Notes under the pieces: model-generated
The model's database searches: none
The model's input: only the letters and a program-made list of their open reading frames with translations
What the model was told of the DNA's origin: nothing
Translations under genes and position numbers: made by a program
Origin: Ruegeria lacuscaerulensis
Lineage (GTDB): Bacteria; Pseudomonadota; Alphaproteobacteria; Rhodobacterales; Rhodobacteraceae
Assembly (NCBI RefSeq): GCF_013034685.1
Contig: NZ_WQGO01000003.1
Span: forward strand, 124,001 to 188,000
DNA length: 64,000 nt
Direction: 5' to 3'
Shown here: positions 42,040-52,035 of the stretch, piece by piece
How positions within the stretch are numbered: the stretch's first letter is position 1
Layout of the letters: each line of letters opens with the position of its first letter

Positions 42040-43818
42040 ATGCAACTCCTCCAGCTTTCAGAAACAGGCAGCGCGATACTGGCGCTCTTGGTTGTCGCGG
42101 GCATGTTCATCATGTTCCTGCGTGAGGTTTATCCGACCGAGGTAGTCGCCATCGGCGGCGTGGCCGTGATGCTGGTAACGGGCATTCTGCCCTATCAAAG
42201 CGCGCTGGCCGTGCTGTCCAACCCCGCACCTTGGACCATTGCTGCGATGTTCATCATCATGGGGGCTTTGGTGCGCACGGGTGCGCTGGATGCGTTCACC
42301 TCAACCGCGCAGAAACAGGCGCAGGTCAACCCAAGGATTGCCATTGGTCTGTTGATGGGGTTTGTGGTGCTGGCCTCGGCCGTGGTGTCGAACACGCCGG
42401 TTGTGGTTGTGATGATCCCGGTCTTTGTCCAGATCGCCCGCACGCTGGACGTGCCTGCGTCGAAATTGCTGATCCCGCTCAGCTATGCGGCGATTCTTGG
42501 GGGTACGCTGACGCTGATCGGGACCTCGACCAACTTGTTGGTGGATGGTGTGGCCCGATCACAAGGCATGACCCCCTTCACGATTTTCGAGGTCACTCCG
42601 CTGGGTATTGCGGTGGTGATCTACGGGATGGTTTATCTGCGCTTCATCGCGCCGCGCCTGTTGCCGGATCGTGACAGCATGGCGACGCTTCTGTCCGACC
42701 GTTCAAAGATGAAATTCTTTACCGAGGCCGTAATCCCTCCCGAAAGCAACCTGATCGGGCGCGAAGTAACGGGCGTACAGCTCTTCAAACGCCCCGGCGT
42801 CCGACTGATCGACGTGATCCGAGGCGACGAGTCATTGCGCCGCAACCTTAAAGGTGTCGAGCTGAAGCTGGGCGACCGCGTGGTTCTGCGTACCGAAATG
42901 ACGGAACTGCTGAGTCTGCAAAGCAACAAGGAACTCAAGCGCGTCGACCAAGTTTCGGCGGTCGAGACCAAGACCGTCGAGGTTCTGATCACCCCCGGCT
43001 GCCGCATGGTTGGCCGGACACTGGGCGCAATGCGTCTGCGGCGACGTTATGGTGTCTATGTGCTGGCGGTGCATCGCCGGAACCAGAATATCGGGCGCCA
43101 ACTGGATGATCTGGTGGTGCGCGTAGGCGATACGCTGCTGCTGGAGGGCGCACCCGAAGACATCCAAAGGCTGGCCGCTGATATGGATATGGTCGACGTC
43201 TCACAGCCCTCGGCCCGCGCGTTCCGACGTAGTCATGCGCCGATTGCCATCGGTGCGCTGGTCGGGATCGTGGCTCTGGCCGCGCTGGGCGTTGCACCGA
43301 TCCTTCTGCTTTCCATTCTGGCGGTCGCGGTGGTGCTGCTGACCCGCTGTATCGACGCGGATGAGGCGTTTTCCTTTGTCGAAGGTCGCCTGCTGGCGCT
43401 GATCTTCTCGATGCTGGCGATTGGCGCAGCGTTAGACAAATCCGGCGCAGTGTCGCTGATTGTCGAAGCGGTCGCACCGGGCCTCAGCGCCCTGCCGCCT
43501 TTCCTGATCATCTGGGCCGTGTATCTGTTGACCTCGGTGCTGACCGAACTGGTCTCGAACAACGCGGTGGCCGTGGTGGTGACCCCGATTGCCATCGGGC
43601 TGGCGCAAGCGGTGGGCATCGACCCGCGTCCGTTGGTGGTGGCAGTGATGGTGGCGGCCTCGGCCTCATTTGCGACGCCCATCGGATACCAGACCAACAT
43701 GATGGTTTATGGCCCCGGAGGGTACCGTTTCACCGATTTCCTTAAGGTCGGGGTGCCATTGAACCTGACAGTGGGCTTGCTGGCATCGCTGCTGATTCCG
43801 TTGATCTGGCCGCTTTAA
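42040..43818 (+). CDS. SLC13-family (DASS) permease with two RCK_C domains
   Basis: The 592-residue inner-membrane anion symporter has helices in residues about 10-210 and 395-590. Between them are two soluble TrkA-C/RCK_C domains (about 215-290 and 300-385). The two repeated loops of the family are present: VLASAVVSNTPVVVVMIPVF and the C-terminal SNNAVAVVVTPIAIGL. Substrate (sulfate, dicarboxylate or other) is not clear. A second homologue with the same architecture is encoded at 48016-49788. Confidence 0.9.
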   Translation: MQLLQLSETGSAILALLVVAGMFIMFLREVYPTEVVAIGGVAVMLVTGILPYQSALAVLSNPAPWTIAAMFIIMGALVRTGALDAFTSTAQKQAQVNPRIAIGLLMGFVVLASAVVSNTPVVVVMIPVFVQIARTLDVPASKLLIPLSYAAILGGTLTLIGTSTNLLVDGVARSQGMTPFTIFEVTPLGIAVVIYGMVYLRFIAPRLLPDRDSMATLLSDRSKMKFFTEAVIPPESNLIGREVTGVQLFKRPGVRLIDVIRGDESLRRNLKGVELKLGDRVVLRTEMTELLSLQSNKELKRVDQVSAVETKTVEVLITPGCRMVGRTLGAMRLRRRYGVYVLAVHRRNQNIGRQLDDLVVRVGDTLLLEGAPEDIQRLAADMDMVDVSQPSARAFRRSHAPIAIGALVGIVALAALGVAPILLLSILAVAVVLLTRCIDADEAFSFVEGRLLALIFSMLAIGAALDKSGAVSLIVEAVAPGLSALPPFLIIWAVYLLTSVLTELVSNNAVAVVVTPIAIGLAQAVGIDPRPLVVAVMVAASASFATPIGYQTNMMVYGPGGYRFTDFLKVGVPLNLTVGLLASLLIPLIWPL

Positions 43819-43865
43819 AAACGGCGCGATTTTGCCGACAAGGGTTTGCGCCACTTGTAAATACA

Positions 43866-43876
43866 GTTACCGTAAC
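43866..43876. promoter_or_regulatory. Dyad GTTAC-C-GTAAC upstream of the YbaY-META gene
   Basis: A perfect 11-bp inverted repeat 39 bases before the ATG. It may be an operator; nothing else supports it. Confidence 0.3.
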
Positions 43877-43914
43877 AATCTTTTCATCAAATGCGAATGT
43901 GAAAGGATTGGATC

Positions 43915-44661
43915 ATGCCTTTTCCAAAACTCGGCCAAGCCATCGTCGTAGGCGCAGTGGCGCTAACCATTTTAGGTAGTCAGAGCCATGCAGGTACCGT
44001 CACAGGAACTGCAACCTACCGCGAGCGGATCGCGGTGGCACCGGATGCGACGCTATATGTTGAGTTGCAAGATATTTCCCTCGCGGATGCCCCCGCTGTC
44101 ACGCTGGCATCGCAGCGCTATGCCTTGACAGGTGTACCGGCTGAATACGCGCTGAACTATGATGATGCGCTGATCCAGGACGGCAGGACTTATGCGGTCC
44201 GAGGTTCTATCTATCACGGCAACAAATTGCTGTTCACGACGGATACGGTGAACCCTGTCCTGACACGGGGTGGTGGAGATACCGCTGATCTTGTGCTGGT
44301 GAAAGTTCCTCCGCAGGCAACCGTCAGTCTGGACAACACCAACTGGACGGCAATCGGCATCAACGGTGATGTGATTGAAGCGCAACGCCCGCCGCAAATC
44401 ACCTTCGAACAAGACGGTGCATTCGGCGGTACAGGCGGGTGCAACAGATTTTCGGGTCAGGCTGAAATCAGCGGGGACAGCCTGAGCTTTCCGGACAACA
44501 TGGCCGCCACCCTGATGGCATGCCCGCCCGAGCTTGAAGAAGTCGAAGATCAATTCCTGGCCGCGCTTCAGACCGTCACCCGCTATGCGGTCGCAGGGGA
44601 CAGCCTGGTGATGCTGGATGCAGGCGGTGAGCCCGTTTTGAAATTCGTCCGGGCCGAGTAA
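43915..44661 (+). CDS. Secreted YbaY-META fusion protein (HslJ-like)
   Basis: The 248-residue exported protein has a signal peptide ending near SHAG (residues 24-27). An N-terminal YbaY-type domain (about 28-130, with TYRERIAVAPDATLYVELQD) and a C-terminal META/HslJ domain (about 140-246, with FGGTGGCNRFSGQ and MAATLMACPPELEEVEDQF) follow. Both domains occur in envelope stress lipoproteins. Here no lipobox Cys is present, so it should be periplasmic. It converges with the flavin dehydrogenase gene with no gap. Confidence 0.88.
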   Translation: MPFPKLGQAIVVGAVALTILGSQSHAGTVTGTATYRERIAVAPDATLYVELQDISLADAPAVTLASQRYALTGVPAEYALNYDDALIQDGRTYAVRGSIYHGNKLLFTTDTVNPVLTRGGGDTADLVLVKVPPQATVSLDNTNWTAIGINGDVIEAQRPPQITFEQDGAFGGTGGCNRFSGQAEISGDSLSFPDNMAATLMACPPELEEVEDQFLAALQTVTRYAVAGDSLVMLDAGGEPVLKFVRAE

Positions 44662-46323
44662 TCAGGCCACAGCGCGCGACCGTCCGGCATTGCGGCCCGA
44701 GAAGATGCAGCCGCCTAGAAATGTGCCCTCAAGCGCGTTGTAGCCATGATAGCCGCCACCGCCAAAACCTGCGACTTCTCCGGCCGCGAACAGGCCGGGG
44801 ACGACCTGACCATCCGCCCCGATCATCTGGCTGTCGAGGTTGGTCTGCAGCCCGCCCAACGTCTTGCGCGTCAGAACGTGCAGCTTGACCGCGATCAGAG
44901 GACCGTTGTTCGGGTCAAGGAATTTATGCGGCTTGGCTGTGCGGATCAGCCGGTCGCCACGATAGTTACGCGCAGCCAGAACGGCGGCCATCTGGGCATC
45001 TTTGGTAAAGGGGTTATCAACCTGTGAATCCCGCGCCTCTATCTGGGCGCGCAGATGAGCCTCGTCAATCGGGGCGTCGCCCATCTGGTTCATACCGCTG
45101 ACCAGTTCGGTCAGGGTGTTGGCGACGATGAAGTCTTCACCATGCTGTTTGAACGCCTCGACCGGCGCGGTGGCCTTTGAACCGGTCAGCACGCGCTGAA
45201 ACAGCACTTCGCGCCAACCGCCTTCGGTCATGTCGGGGTTCTGTTCGGACCCAGATAGTGCGAATTCCTTTTTAATCACCTTCTGGGTCAGCACGAACCA
45301 GCTGTATTCATAGCCGGTTTTCAGGATTTCCTTTAGCGTACCCAGCGTGTCAAACCCCGGTAAACAGGGCGGCTTCATCCGGTTGCCGGTCGCGTCAAAC
45401 CACATCGAACTAGGGCCGGGCAGGATGCGAATGCCGTGCGAAGGCCAGATCGGATTCCAGTTCCGCACGCCTTCGGTGTAATGCCACATCCGGTCGCCAT
45501 TGATCACATGACCGCCCGCCTTCTCGCTGATGGCAATCATACGGCCATCGACGTGAAAGGGGACACCTGCGACCATATCCTTGGGCGGCTCCCCCAGCCG
45601 ATCACGTGGCCAGTTCTTGCGCACCATCTCGAAATTGCCACCAATGCCGCCAGAGCTGACAATGACCGAAGGCGCGTAGACCTCAAACTCACCCACTTCG
45701 TCGCGGTTGGTCTTGGCCCCGTGCTGGGCGGTGTCGTCGGCCAGAACCTCGCCCGAGACCCCCTTGGCGCAGCCGTTCTGCATGATGATATGGCTGACCT
45801 GATGGCGGAATTTTAGCTCGACCAGTCCACTATCTACATGTTCGCGTACGCGGCGGATGAAATGTTCCAGCACGCCCGGCCCGGTGCCCCATGTGATGTG
45901 GAACCGAGGGACCGAGTTGCCGTGACCATCCGCATAGGACCCGCCGCGTTCAGCCCAGCCGACCACCGGAAACCAGCGCAGGCCCATGTCATGCAGCCAA
46001 GGACGCATCTCGCCAGCGGCGAATTCCACATAGGCCTCGGCCCATTTGCGCGGCCATGCGTCCTCATCCCGGTGGAACTGCGCACTGCCCATCCAGTCCC
46101 GCAAGGCCAGATCATGACTGTCGCGAATGCCCATGCGGCGCTGTTCTGGGGTGTCGATCATGAACAAGCCACCTAGGCTCCAGAATGCTTGCCCGCCCAA
46201 AAAATGCGCGGGTTCCTGATCGACGATAATCACCTTTTTGCCCCGGTCGCCCAACTCTGCAGCGGCAGCCAGCCCCGCCAGACCGGCCCCAACGACGATG
46301 GCATCTGCTGTGTTCTTGGTCAT
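44662..46323 (-). CDS. FAD-binding dehydrogenase (KstD/fumarate-reductase flavoprotein-like)
   Basis: The 553-residue flavoprotein has the dinucleotide motif IVVGAGLAGLAAAAELGDRG near residue 10, an acidic NAD/FAD site IIVDQE and the C-terminal FAD motif GLFAAGEVAGFGGGGYHGYN, with TFLGGCIFSG. It resembles ketosteroid dehydrogenases and fumarate reductases, but the catalytic residues cannot be checked by eye. It is followed (minus strand) from a transporter gene 11 bases upstream, so both may handle one hydrophobic acid. Confidence 0.85.
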   Translation of the reverse strand: MTKNTADAIVVGAGLAGLAAAAELGDRGKKVIIVDQEPAHFLGGQAFWSLGGLFMIDTPEQRRMGIRDSHDLALRDWMGSAQFHRDEDAWPRKWAEAYVEFAAGEMRPWLHDMGLRWFPVVGWAERGGSYADGHGNSVPRFHITWGTGPGVLEHFIRRVREHVDSGLVELKFRHQVSHIIMQNGCAKGVSGEVLADDTAQHGAKTNRDEVGEFEVYAPSVIVSSGGIGGNFEMVRKNWPRDRLGEPPKDMVAGVPFHVDGRMIAISEKAGGHVINGDRMWHYTEGVRNWNPIWPSHGIRILPGPSSMWFDATGNRMKPPCLPGFDTLGTLKEILKTGYEYSWFVLTQKVIKKEFALSGSEQNPDMTEGGWREVLFQRVLTGSKATAPVEAFKQHGEDFIVANTLTELVSGMNQMGDAPIDEAHLRAQIEARDSQVDNPFTKDAQMAAVLAARNYRGDRLIRTAKPHKFLDPNNGPLIAVKLHVLTRKTLGGLQTNLDSQMIGADGQVVPGLFAAGEVAGFGGGGYHGYNALEGTFLGGCIFSGRNAGRSRAVA

Positions 46324-46334
46324 GTAGCGTCCTT

Positions 46335-47198
46335 TCAGCGGCGGCGGAACCAGAGGATGAAGGGCAGGGCCACCGCATACATGGTGATCCCGTAGACGGC
46401 GGAAGGCAGGGCCAATGGGCTGAACCCGCTTTCCGTCCCGGTGATCAGCGCAGCCAGCGTGATGCCCAGGGTCGAGTTCTGAATACCAGTTTCGATTGAG
46501 ACAGTCTTAGCCTCATTCCAAGACAGGTTCGCGACCCGCGCCAACCCCAGCCCGATGAGCAGCAGGCCAAGGTTCAGAGTGATCAGCCCCGCCCCCATGA
46601 TCCCAAGGTTATCGACAAAGAGTTGCCAATTCCCTGCCAGCGCCGCGAGCACGACCAGAACAAACAGCGTGGTCGCCAGCTTGGACAATCCGGGTTCGAT
46701 CCGATTGGCAAATTCGATTGCAAAATGGCGGATGCTGACGCCGATGGCGACGGGAAGGGTGGTGATCAGGAACATGGCGATGGCCAGCCCGGTGATCGAG
46801 ACCTCGGGCGCGTCGTCGCCCATGAAGTAGTTGATCGACCATGCCGCTAGAAAGGGTACGGTCAGCATCGACAATAGGCTGATCACCGCCGTCAGGCTGA
46901 CCGACAGCGCCACGTCGCCCTTGGCCAGTTTGGAGAGAATGTTGCTGGTCACTCCGCCGGGGCAGAAGCTGAGGATCATGAACCCCACGGCAATCTCGGG
47001 CGGCAGCGCGAACAGCGCAACGGTCGCAAAAGCCGCGACCGGCAGTAACACGACCTGACACAGCGCGCCGATGGCAAAGGGGTAGCCGCGCGTCAGGACG
47101 CGGCGGAAATCGGCGAACTCAAGCCCGATGCCCAACGACAGCATGATGATGGCCAGCGACAGGGGCAAGCCGACAGATATGAGTAGATCCAAGAACAA
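46335..47198 (-). CDS. Bile acid:Na+ symporter (BASS) family transporter
   Basis: The 287-residue inner-membrane transporter has about ten helices. BASS family motifs are FCPGGVTSNILSKLAKGDVA near residue 78 and the late helix pair with ETGIQNSTLGITLAAL, both sodium/substrate sites. It is the first gene of a two-gene unit with the flavin dehydrogenase. BASS homologues move organic acids, pantoate or sulfonates, so a steroid is not required. Confidence 0.9.
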   Translation of the reverse strand: MFLDLLISVGLPLSLAIIMLSLGIGLEFADFRRVLTRGYPFAIGALCQVVLLPVAAFATVALFALPPEIAVGFMILSFCPGGVTSNILSKLAKGDVALSVSLTAVISLLSMLTVPFLAAWSINYFMGDDAPEVSITGLAIAMFLITTLPVAIGVSIRHFAIEFANRIEPGLSKLATTLFVLVVLAALAGNWQLFVDNLGIMGAGLITLNLGLLLIGLGLARVANLSWNEAKTVSIETGIQNSTLGITLAALITGTESGFSPLALPSAVYGITMYAVALPFILWFRRR

Positions 47199-47264
47199 CT
47201 CCTCCCAAAGCCGTTCTGGTCAGCCTATGCGAGCGGTCCGCAATTGCGCAACCGCGCCGTTGGG

Positions 47265-47999
47265 TCAGCCATAGCGTTCCGCAAAACGGCGCAGGATCAG
47301 TGCCGGCTGGGTGACGTCGGCCGCGTGGCAGATGTCGATCAGGCGCTGGGCGTCTTCGGGCGGGAAATAGCCGTGATGCTTGTAGATGTTTATACGTTCC
47401 TCGAAGTCCTTTGCCTCGGCCTCGGGGTGGAACTGCGTGGCATAAACGTTGTGGCCAAAGCGGATCATCTGAAACGGGCAGGGGTCCGAGGCTAGCAGAT
47501 GCACGCAGCCATCGGGCAAGGCCTGCACAGCCTCTTTATGGCCGACAAAGGCGTCGAACGTATCGGCCAACCCGTTGGTGAGCGGGTCCTGGGCGCCATC
47601 CTCAGTCATGTGACAGGTCGAGGGGCCAACGGGTTCGCCATACTGCGCCTTGCTGACCGAACCGCCCAGATGCGCGGCCAGTATTCCAAGACCATAACAG
47701 CAGCCCATGAACGGATGGTCCTGTGCGGTAATCTGCGGCATCAGTCCCATGATCGCTGCTTCGACCCGCGCATCGACCGCCGATTTTGTTGCAGGATCAT
47801 CGCTGACACATCCGGGACCACCGCCGACGATCACACCGGCATAGTCGGTCACGTCCAACCCCTCGGGCAGGTTCTCGCAATCCAGCCGGATGCGGTGCGT
47901 TCGCTCGGGCGTCAATCCGGTTTTGTCCAGGATCGAGGCATATTCGGCATCCGAGGCATCGGTTTCGGGACGCAGTTGCAGGATCAGAAATCGTTTCAT
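47265..47999 (-). CDS. Class I glutamine amidotransferase-like protein
   Basis: The 244-residue protein is similar to the GATase part of GMP synthase and to the YfeJ group. It has the nucleophile Cys in FMGCCYGLGILAAHLGG and the catalytic His/Glu in ATQFHPEAEAKDF. No synthase domain is present, so it is a stand-alone glutaminase/peptidase-type enzyme. The partner is unknown. It lies 66 bases upstream of the BASS gene and 16 bases after the SLC13 gene. Confidence 0.88.
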   Translation of the reverse strand: MKRFLILQLRPETDASDAEYASILDKTGLTPERTHRIRLDCENLPEGLDVTDYAGVIVGGGPGCVSDDPATKSAVDARVEAAIMGLMPQITAQDHPFMGCCYGLGILAAHLGGSVSKAQYGEPVGPSTCHMTEDGAQDPLTNGLADTFDAFVGHKEAVQALPDGCVHLLASDPCPFQMIRFGHNVYATQFHPEAEAKDFEERINIYKHHGYFPPEDAQRLIDICHAADVTQPALILRRFAERYG

Positions 48000-48015
48000 A
48001 CGCAGCCTTTACCCG

Positions 48016-49788
48016 TCACAACGGCCAGAACACAAGGATCGAGGGGATCGAGACCGCGATGATCAAAATTTCAAGCGGCAGCCCCATGCGCCAGTAGTCG
48101 CCGAAATGATAGCCGCCGGGGCCCAGAACCAGCGTGTTGTTCTTGTGGCCAATCGGCGTCAGAAACGCAGCCGAGGCCGCAACCGCGACCGTCATCAGGA
48201 ACGGATCGGGCGAGACCTCCAGCGTGCGGGCCATCTGGATGCCAACTGGGGCGGCGACAATGGCTGTGGCGGTGTTGTTCAGCACATCCGACAGGGTCAT
48301 GGTGACGACCATCAACACAGTCAGGATCGCCCAGGCGGGCAGGCCATCGGTCAGTTGGATCAGCGCATTTGCGATCAATTCAGTCCCGCCAGAAGTCTCC
48401 AATGCACTGCCGAGCGGGATCATCGACCCCAGCAGTACCACGACGGGCCATTCGATATGGTTGTAGATCTCGCTAATAGGCATGATCTTGGTCAGCACAT
48501 AGGCCACCACGACCAGACCCAGCGCAATCGGCAGGTAGATCAGCCCGATACTGGCCGCCAGCACGGCCGCCCCGAACAGACCAATCGCCAGCCAAGACTT
48601 GTCATTGGCGGTCACGTTCAGGCCGCGCTCGGCCAGCGGCAGACAGCCCAGCCACTCGGTCACGTCCACGCTGCGGTCACGCGGACAGAGCAGCAACAGG
48701 ATATCGCCCGCCTCAACCTCGGTCTTGCGGACTTGCTGTGTGATCTGGCGGCCTTGGCGCGAGATGCCCATAAGCACTGTGCTTTGTCGCCATGCCAGCC
48801 CCAACCCTTGGGCGGTGCGCCCGGTGATACGGGCGTTTTCGGTGGCGACGACCTCGATCACCTCTAACCCGTCACCCTCGGCAGTCAGCAATTCCTGCCG
48901 TCGCGTGTCCGAGAAATCAAGGTTCAGCGCCGAGCGGAATTCGTCCAGCGCCTCGGGTCTGGCCTCCAGCACCAGCGCATCGCCCGCGTGCAGGGTGGCA
49001 TGGGCTGAACGCCCATAGCGACGCTTGCCGTCGCGGATCAGGCCGATGATGGCGACGTCGGATTTCTCGGCCACCTCGTACAACTCGCTGACGCGCTTGC
49101 CGATTTGGGGCGACGCGGGCGGGATGGTCAGTTCAGCGATATATTCGGCCAGTGCCTCAGAACTTTCGGTCTGCGGGCCTCGATTTGGGATCAACCGCCA
49201 ACCTATCAGAGCGACAAAGGCCAGACCGGCAATGGCCGCAATCCCGCCTACGGGGGCGAAATCGAACATTTGGAACGGCTCACCCAGCGTCTCTGCTCGG
49301 ATCGAGGCGATGATGATGTTGGGCGGTGTGCCGATCAGTGTAACCATGCCACCCAGAATGGTAGCGAAACTCAGCGGCATCAGTGACAGGCCAACAGACC
49401 GTCCGGCCTTGCGCGCCGTCTGGATATCGACCGGCATCAAAAGCGCAAGTGCCGCGACGTTGTTCATGAAGGCCGACAGGACCGCGCCGATCCCGCCCAT
49501 CAGCGCGATGTGGGCGCCAAGCCCGCGCGAGGCATCGACGAGCGAGCGAGTGATCAGAAACACCGCGCCCGAGCGCACCAGCCCGGCAGACACGACCAGA
49601 ACCAACGCAACGATAATGGTTGCGGGATGGCCGAACCCGGCGAATGCGTTGTCCACGGGCACGACGCCCAGCACAACACCAATCATCAGCGCCGAAAAGG
49701 CAACCAGATCATATCGGAACCGCCCCCATAGAAGCATTCCGAAAACCGTGGCGAAAAGGGCAAAAAGAATAATTTGATCACTTGTCAT
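48016..49788 (-). CDS. SLC13-family permease with RCK_C domains (second paralogue)
   Basis: The 590-residue membrane symporter has the same plan as the other SLC13 gene in this window: helices, two central RCK_C domains (near residues 210-290 and 300-385), helices. Motifs LSAFMNNVAALALLMPV and DVLNNTATAIVAAPVGIQMA are the repeated substrate loops. The amino-acid sequence differs clearly from the first, so the substrates may differ. It is followed by the amidotransferase and is divergent from yebC. Confidence 0.9.
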   Translation of the reverse strand: MTSDQIILFALFATVFGMLLWGRFRYDLVAFSALMIGVVLGVVPVDNAFAGFGHPATIIVALVLVVSAGLVRSGAVFLITRSLVDASRGLGAHIALMGGIGAVLSAFMNNVAALALLMPVDIQTARKAGRSVGLSLMPLSFATILGGMVTLIGTPPNIIIASIRAETLGEPFQMFDFAPVGGIAAIAGLAFVALIGWRLIPNRGPQTESSEALAEYIAELTIPPASPQIGKRVSELYEVAEKSDVAIIGLIRDGKRRYGRSAHATLHAGDALVLEARPEALDEFRSALNLDFSDTRRQELLTAEGDGLEVIEVVATENARITGRTAQGLGLAWRQSTVLMGISRQGRQITQQVRKTEVEAGDILLLLCPRDRSVDVTEWLGCLPLAERGLNVTANDKSWLAIGLFGAAVLAASIGLIYLPIALGLVVVAYVLTKIMPISEIYNHIEWPVVVLLGSMIPLGSALETSGGTELIANALIQLTDGLPAWAILTVLMVVTMTLSDVLNNTATAIVAAPVGIQMARTLEVSPDPFLMTVAVAASAAFLTPIGHKNNTLVLGPGGYHFGDYWRMGLPLEILIIAVSIPSILVFWPL

Positions 49789-49898
49789 GTCGCCACCATA
49801 CCTGCGACGGGATATCGGGCAAGCCGCTCTCTTGATCCTGCCCCCCGCAAACGTCTATATGAGCGCCGAACACGCAAACATGATGACGAGGACGCACT

Positions 49899-50639
49899 AT
49901 GGCAGGCCACTCCAAATGGGCCAACATCCAGCACCGCAAGGGACGTCAGGACGCCGCGCGGTCCAAACTGTTTTCCAAACTGTCGAAAGAGATCACTGTG
50001 GCCGCCAAGATGGGCGACCCCGATCCAGACAAGAACCCGCGCCTGCGTCTGGCGGTGAAAGAGGCCAAGTCGAACTCGGTCCCCAAGGACGTGATCGACC
50101 GCGCGATCAAGAAATCGGTGGCTGGCGAAGGCGACGAATACGAAGAAATCCGGTACGAGGGCTATGGCCCCAACGGCGTGGCGGTGATCGTCGAGACGAT
50201 GACCGACAACCGCAACCGGACTGCCTCGACCGTGCGGTCCACGTTCTCGAAGAATGGCGGCAATCTGGGCGAGACCGGCTCGGTCGGGTTCATGTTCGAC
50301 CGAAAGGGAGAGGTTGTCTATCAGGCGGACGCGGGCGACGCGGACACGATCTTTGAAGCCGCAATCGAGGCGGGTGCCGAAGATGTCGAAAGCTCGGAAG
50401 ACGGTCACATCATCTGGTGCGCCGATACCGATCTGAACGACGTATCCAACGCGCTGGAAGAGGCCTTGGGCGAGTCCGAATCCACCAAGCTGGTGTGGAA
50501 ACCCACGACCACGACCGAGCTGGGTCTGGAAGATATGCAAAAGCTGATGAAGCTGGTCGATGCGCTGGAAGATGATGACGATGTGCAGCGCGTAACGACC
50601 AATTTCGAAGCGACGGATGAGGTCATGGCTCAGCTGTGA
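49899..50639 (+). CDS. yebC: YebC/PmpR-family regulator or translation factor
   Basis: The 246-residue protein has the conserved N-terminus [20 protein letters not shown] and the three-domain YebC fold throughout. The family was annotated as transcriptional regulators; recent work links it to relief of ribosome stalling at polyproline. Which role applies here is not shown by sequence. A strong terminator follows. Confidence 0.95.
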   Translation: MAGHSKWANIQHRKGRQDAARSKLFSKLSKEITVAAKMGDPDPDKNPRLRLAVKEAKSNSVPKDVIDRAIKKSVAGEGDEYEEIRYEGYGPNGVAVIVETMTDNRNRTASTVRSTFSKNGGNLGETGSVGFMFDRKGEVVYQADAGDADTIFEAAIEAGAEDVESSEDGHIIWCADTDLNDVSNALEEALGESESTKLVWKPTTTTELGLEDMQKLMKLVDALEDDDDVQRVTTNFEATDEVMAQL

Positions 50640-50662
50640 TCCTGTCGTTAATCGATCAGGAA

Positions 50663-50688
50663 AACCCGGCCTCTGGCCGGGTTTTTTT
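50663..50688 (+). terminator. Intrinsic terminator of yebC
   Basis: AACCCGGCC/GGCCGGGTT forms a perfect stem with a three-base loop followed by T7. Confidence 0.92.
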
Positions 50689-50759
50689 ATGCGCCTTTTC
50701 AGTGTGCTTGGCGGAACACGTTAAACTCGGTAAGCTGTTCGCAAAACAGCAATGAGAGC

Positions 50760-52034
50760 ATGACGGACAGTCCCCCGATCCCTGCAAAACGAAACCTGCC
50801 TGTGTTGACCGGGCAAAGCATCCTGTCGCAAATCGCCTGGACGCTAGGCAGCCCCTCCATCGTGCTGCCGTTTCTTGCTGTTTCGCTGGAATTGCCGATG
50901 TTCATAGCAGGCGCGCTGGTCTCGGTTCGCATGGTGGGCAGCGTGATCGCGGATGTGTTCCTGGCTCGTTCGATTTCGGCCCACGACCGCAAGAAACGTG
51001 GCATTGCGCTGACCGAGGTCGCGGTTGGCCTCTGCCTTCTGATCGCATTGGGGGTTGCGACGACGGGTTATGTGCCACTGATCGCGGCGGCGTTTGTCCT
51101 TGTTTTCTTCATCATCGGGTTGGTCGATGAGACGCAGATGCTGATGTATACGGATTTATTGGGCGATCACGTTCAATCCAAATCCCGCATGATCATGCGC
51201 TACCTGCAACTAGGGGTCGGAGGGCTTGGCGCCATCGGTCTGGCGCTTTTGGTGCATGAGATCGTCAAAGAAAACCCGCCTTTCTCGCGCCATTCAGCAA
51301 TCATCTTCGTGTCCGTGGGCTTTTTTATCCTGTCGGGCCTGGCCATTCTGGCGATGTTCGAAGGCGCGCGCAGTGGTGAAAGCACCCGCGATACCGCGCC
51401 TGAGGCGAAACGCAAGTTCATCACCTATTTCACCGACATCATCGCGATGTTCAACGAGGCGTGGTTCCGGCGTTACATGATCATGCGCTTGCCTCTGGTC
51501 GCGGCCACGCTTTCAGTGCCCTTTTTCGCCCTGATCGCGGCTGAGGCGCACCATGCCTCGGCCAAGGGTCTGACGGCCATGATCGTTTCCTCGGCGTCTG
51601 GCTATCTGGTTTCCGCGCCGTTGTGGCAGGTGGTGAACATGAAATCCCACCGGGCAGTCATGGTGACGGGGAACCTGATGGTCGCCATCACCGGGTCGGT
51701 GCTTTTGGTCTTTCATTTCTTGCGCTTGGATCATGATGTTCATCTACACGCCATCGCGCTGTTCATCGTGACGGTGGCCGTGACAGGCATCAGCAGCGCA
51801 CGAAAACTGTATTATCTGGACGTGGCCCCCAAGGATCAGCGCGTCAAGGGCGCGGCAGCGATCAAAAGCGTCAGCCGCCTAGTCGCAGTCATCCTTTCCG
51901 CCGCGCTGGCCGCGGTGGCGCATATGCACGAGGTCGCCTGGGCCATTGCCTTTATCGTTGTGGTGGCCGTTTTTGCGGCCTTTGCCTGCTATCGTCTTGT
52001 TTTGCCGATGCCGGAAAGCTCGGCTTCAGCCTGA
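50760..52034 (+). CDS. MFS transporter
   Basis: The 424-residue inner-membrane protein has 12 predicted helices of the major facilitator type, with a central cytoplasmic loop (AMFEGARSGESTRDTAPEA). No substrate motif is recognised. It converges with argP, with one base between the stops. Confidence 0.85.
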   Translation: MTDSPPIPAKRNLPVLTGQSILSQIAWTLGSPSIVLPFLAVSLELPMFIAGALVSVRMVGSVIADVFLARSISAHDRKKRGIALTEVAVGLCLLIALGVATTGYVPLIAAAFVLVFFIIGLVDETQMLMYTDLLGDHVQSKSRMIMRYLQLGVGGLGAIGLALLVHEIVKENPPFSRHSAIIFVSVGFFILSGLAILAMFEGARSGESTRDTAPEAKRKFITYFTDIIAMFNEAWFRRYMIMRLPLVAATLSVPFFALIAAEAHHASAKGLTAMIVSSASGYLVSAPLWQVVNMKSHRAVMVTGNLMVAITGSVLLVFHFLRLDHDVHLHAIALFIVTVAVTGISSARKLYYLDVAPKDQRVKGAAAIKSVSRLVAVILSAALAAVAHMHEVAWAIAFIVVVAVFAAFACYRLVLPMPESSASA

Positions 52035-52035
52035 C

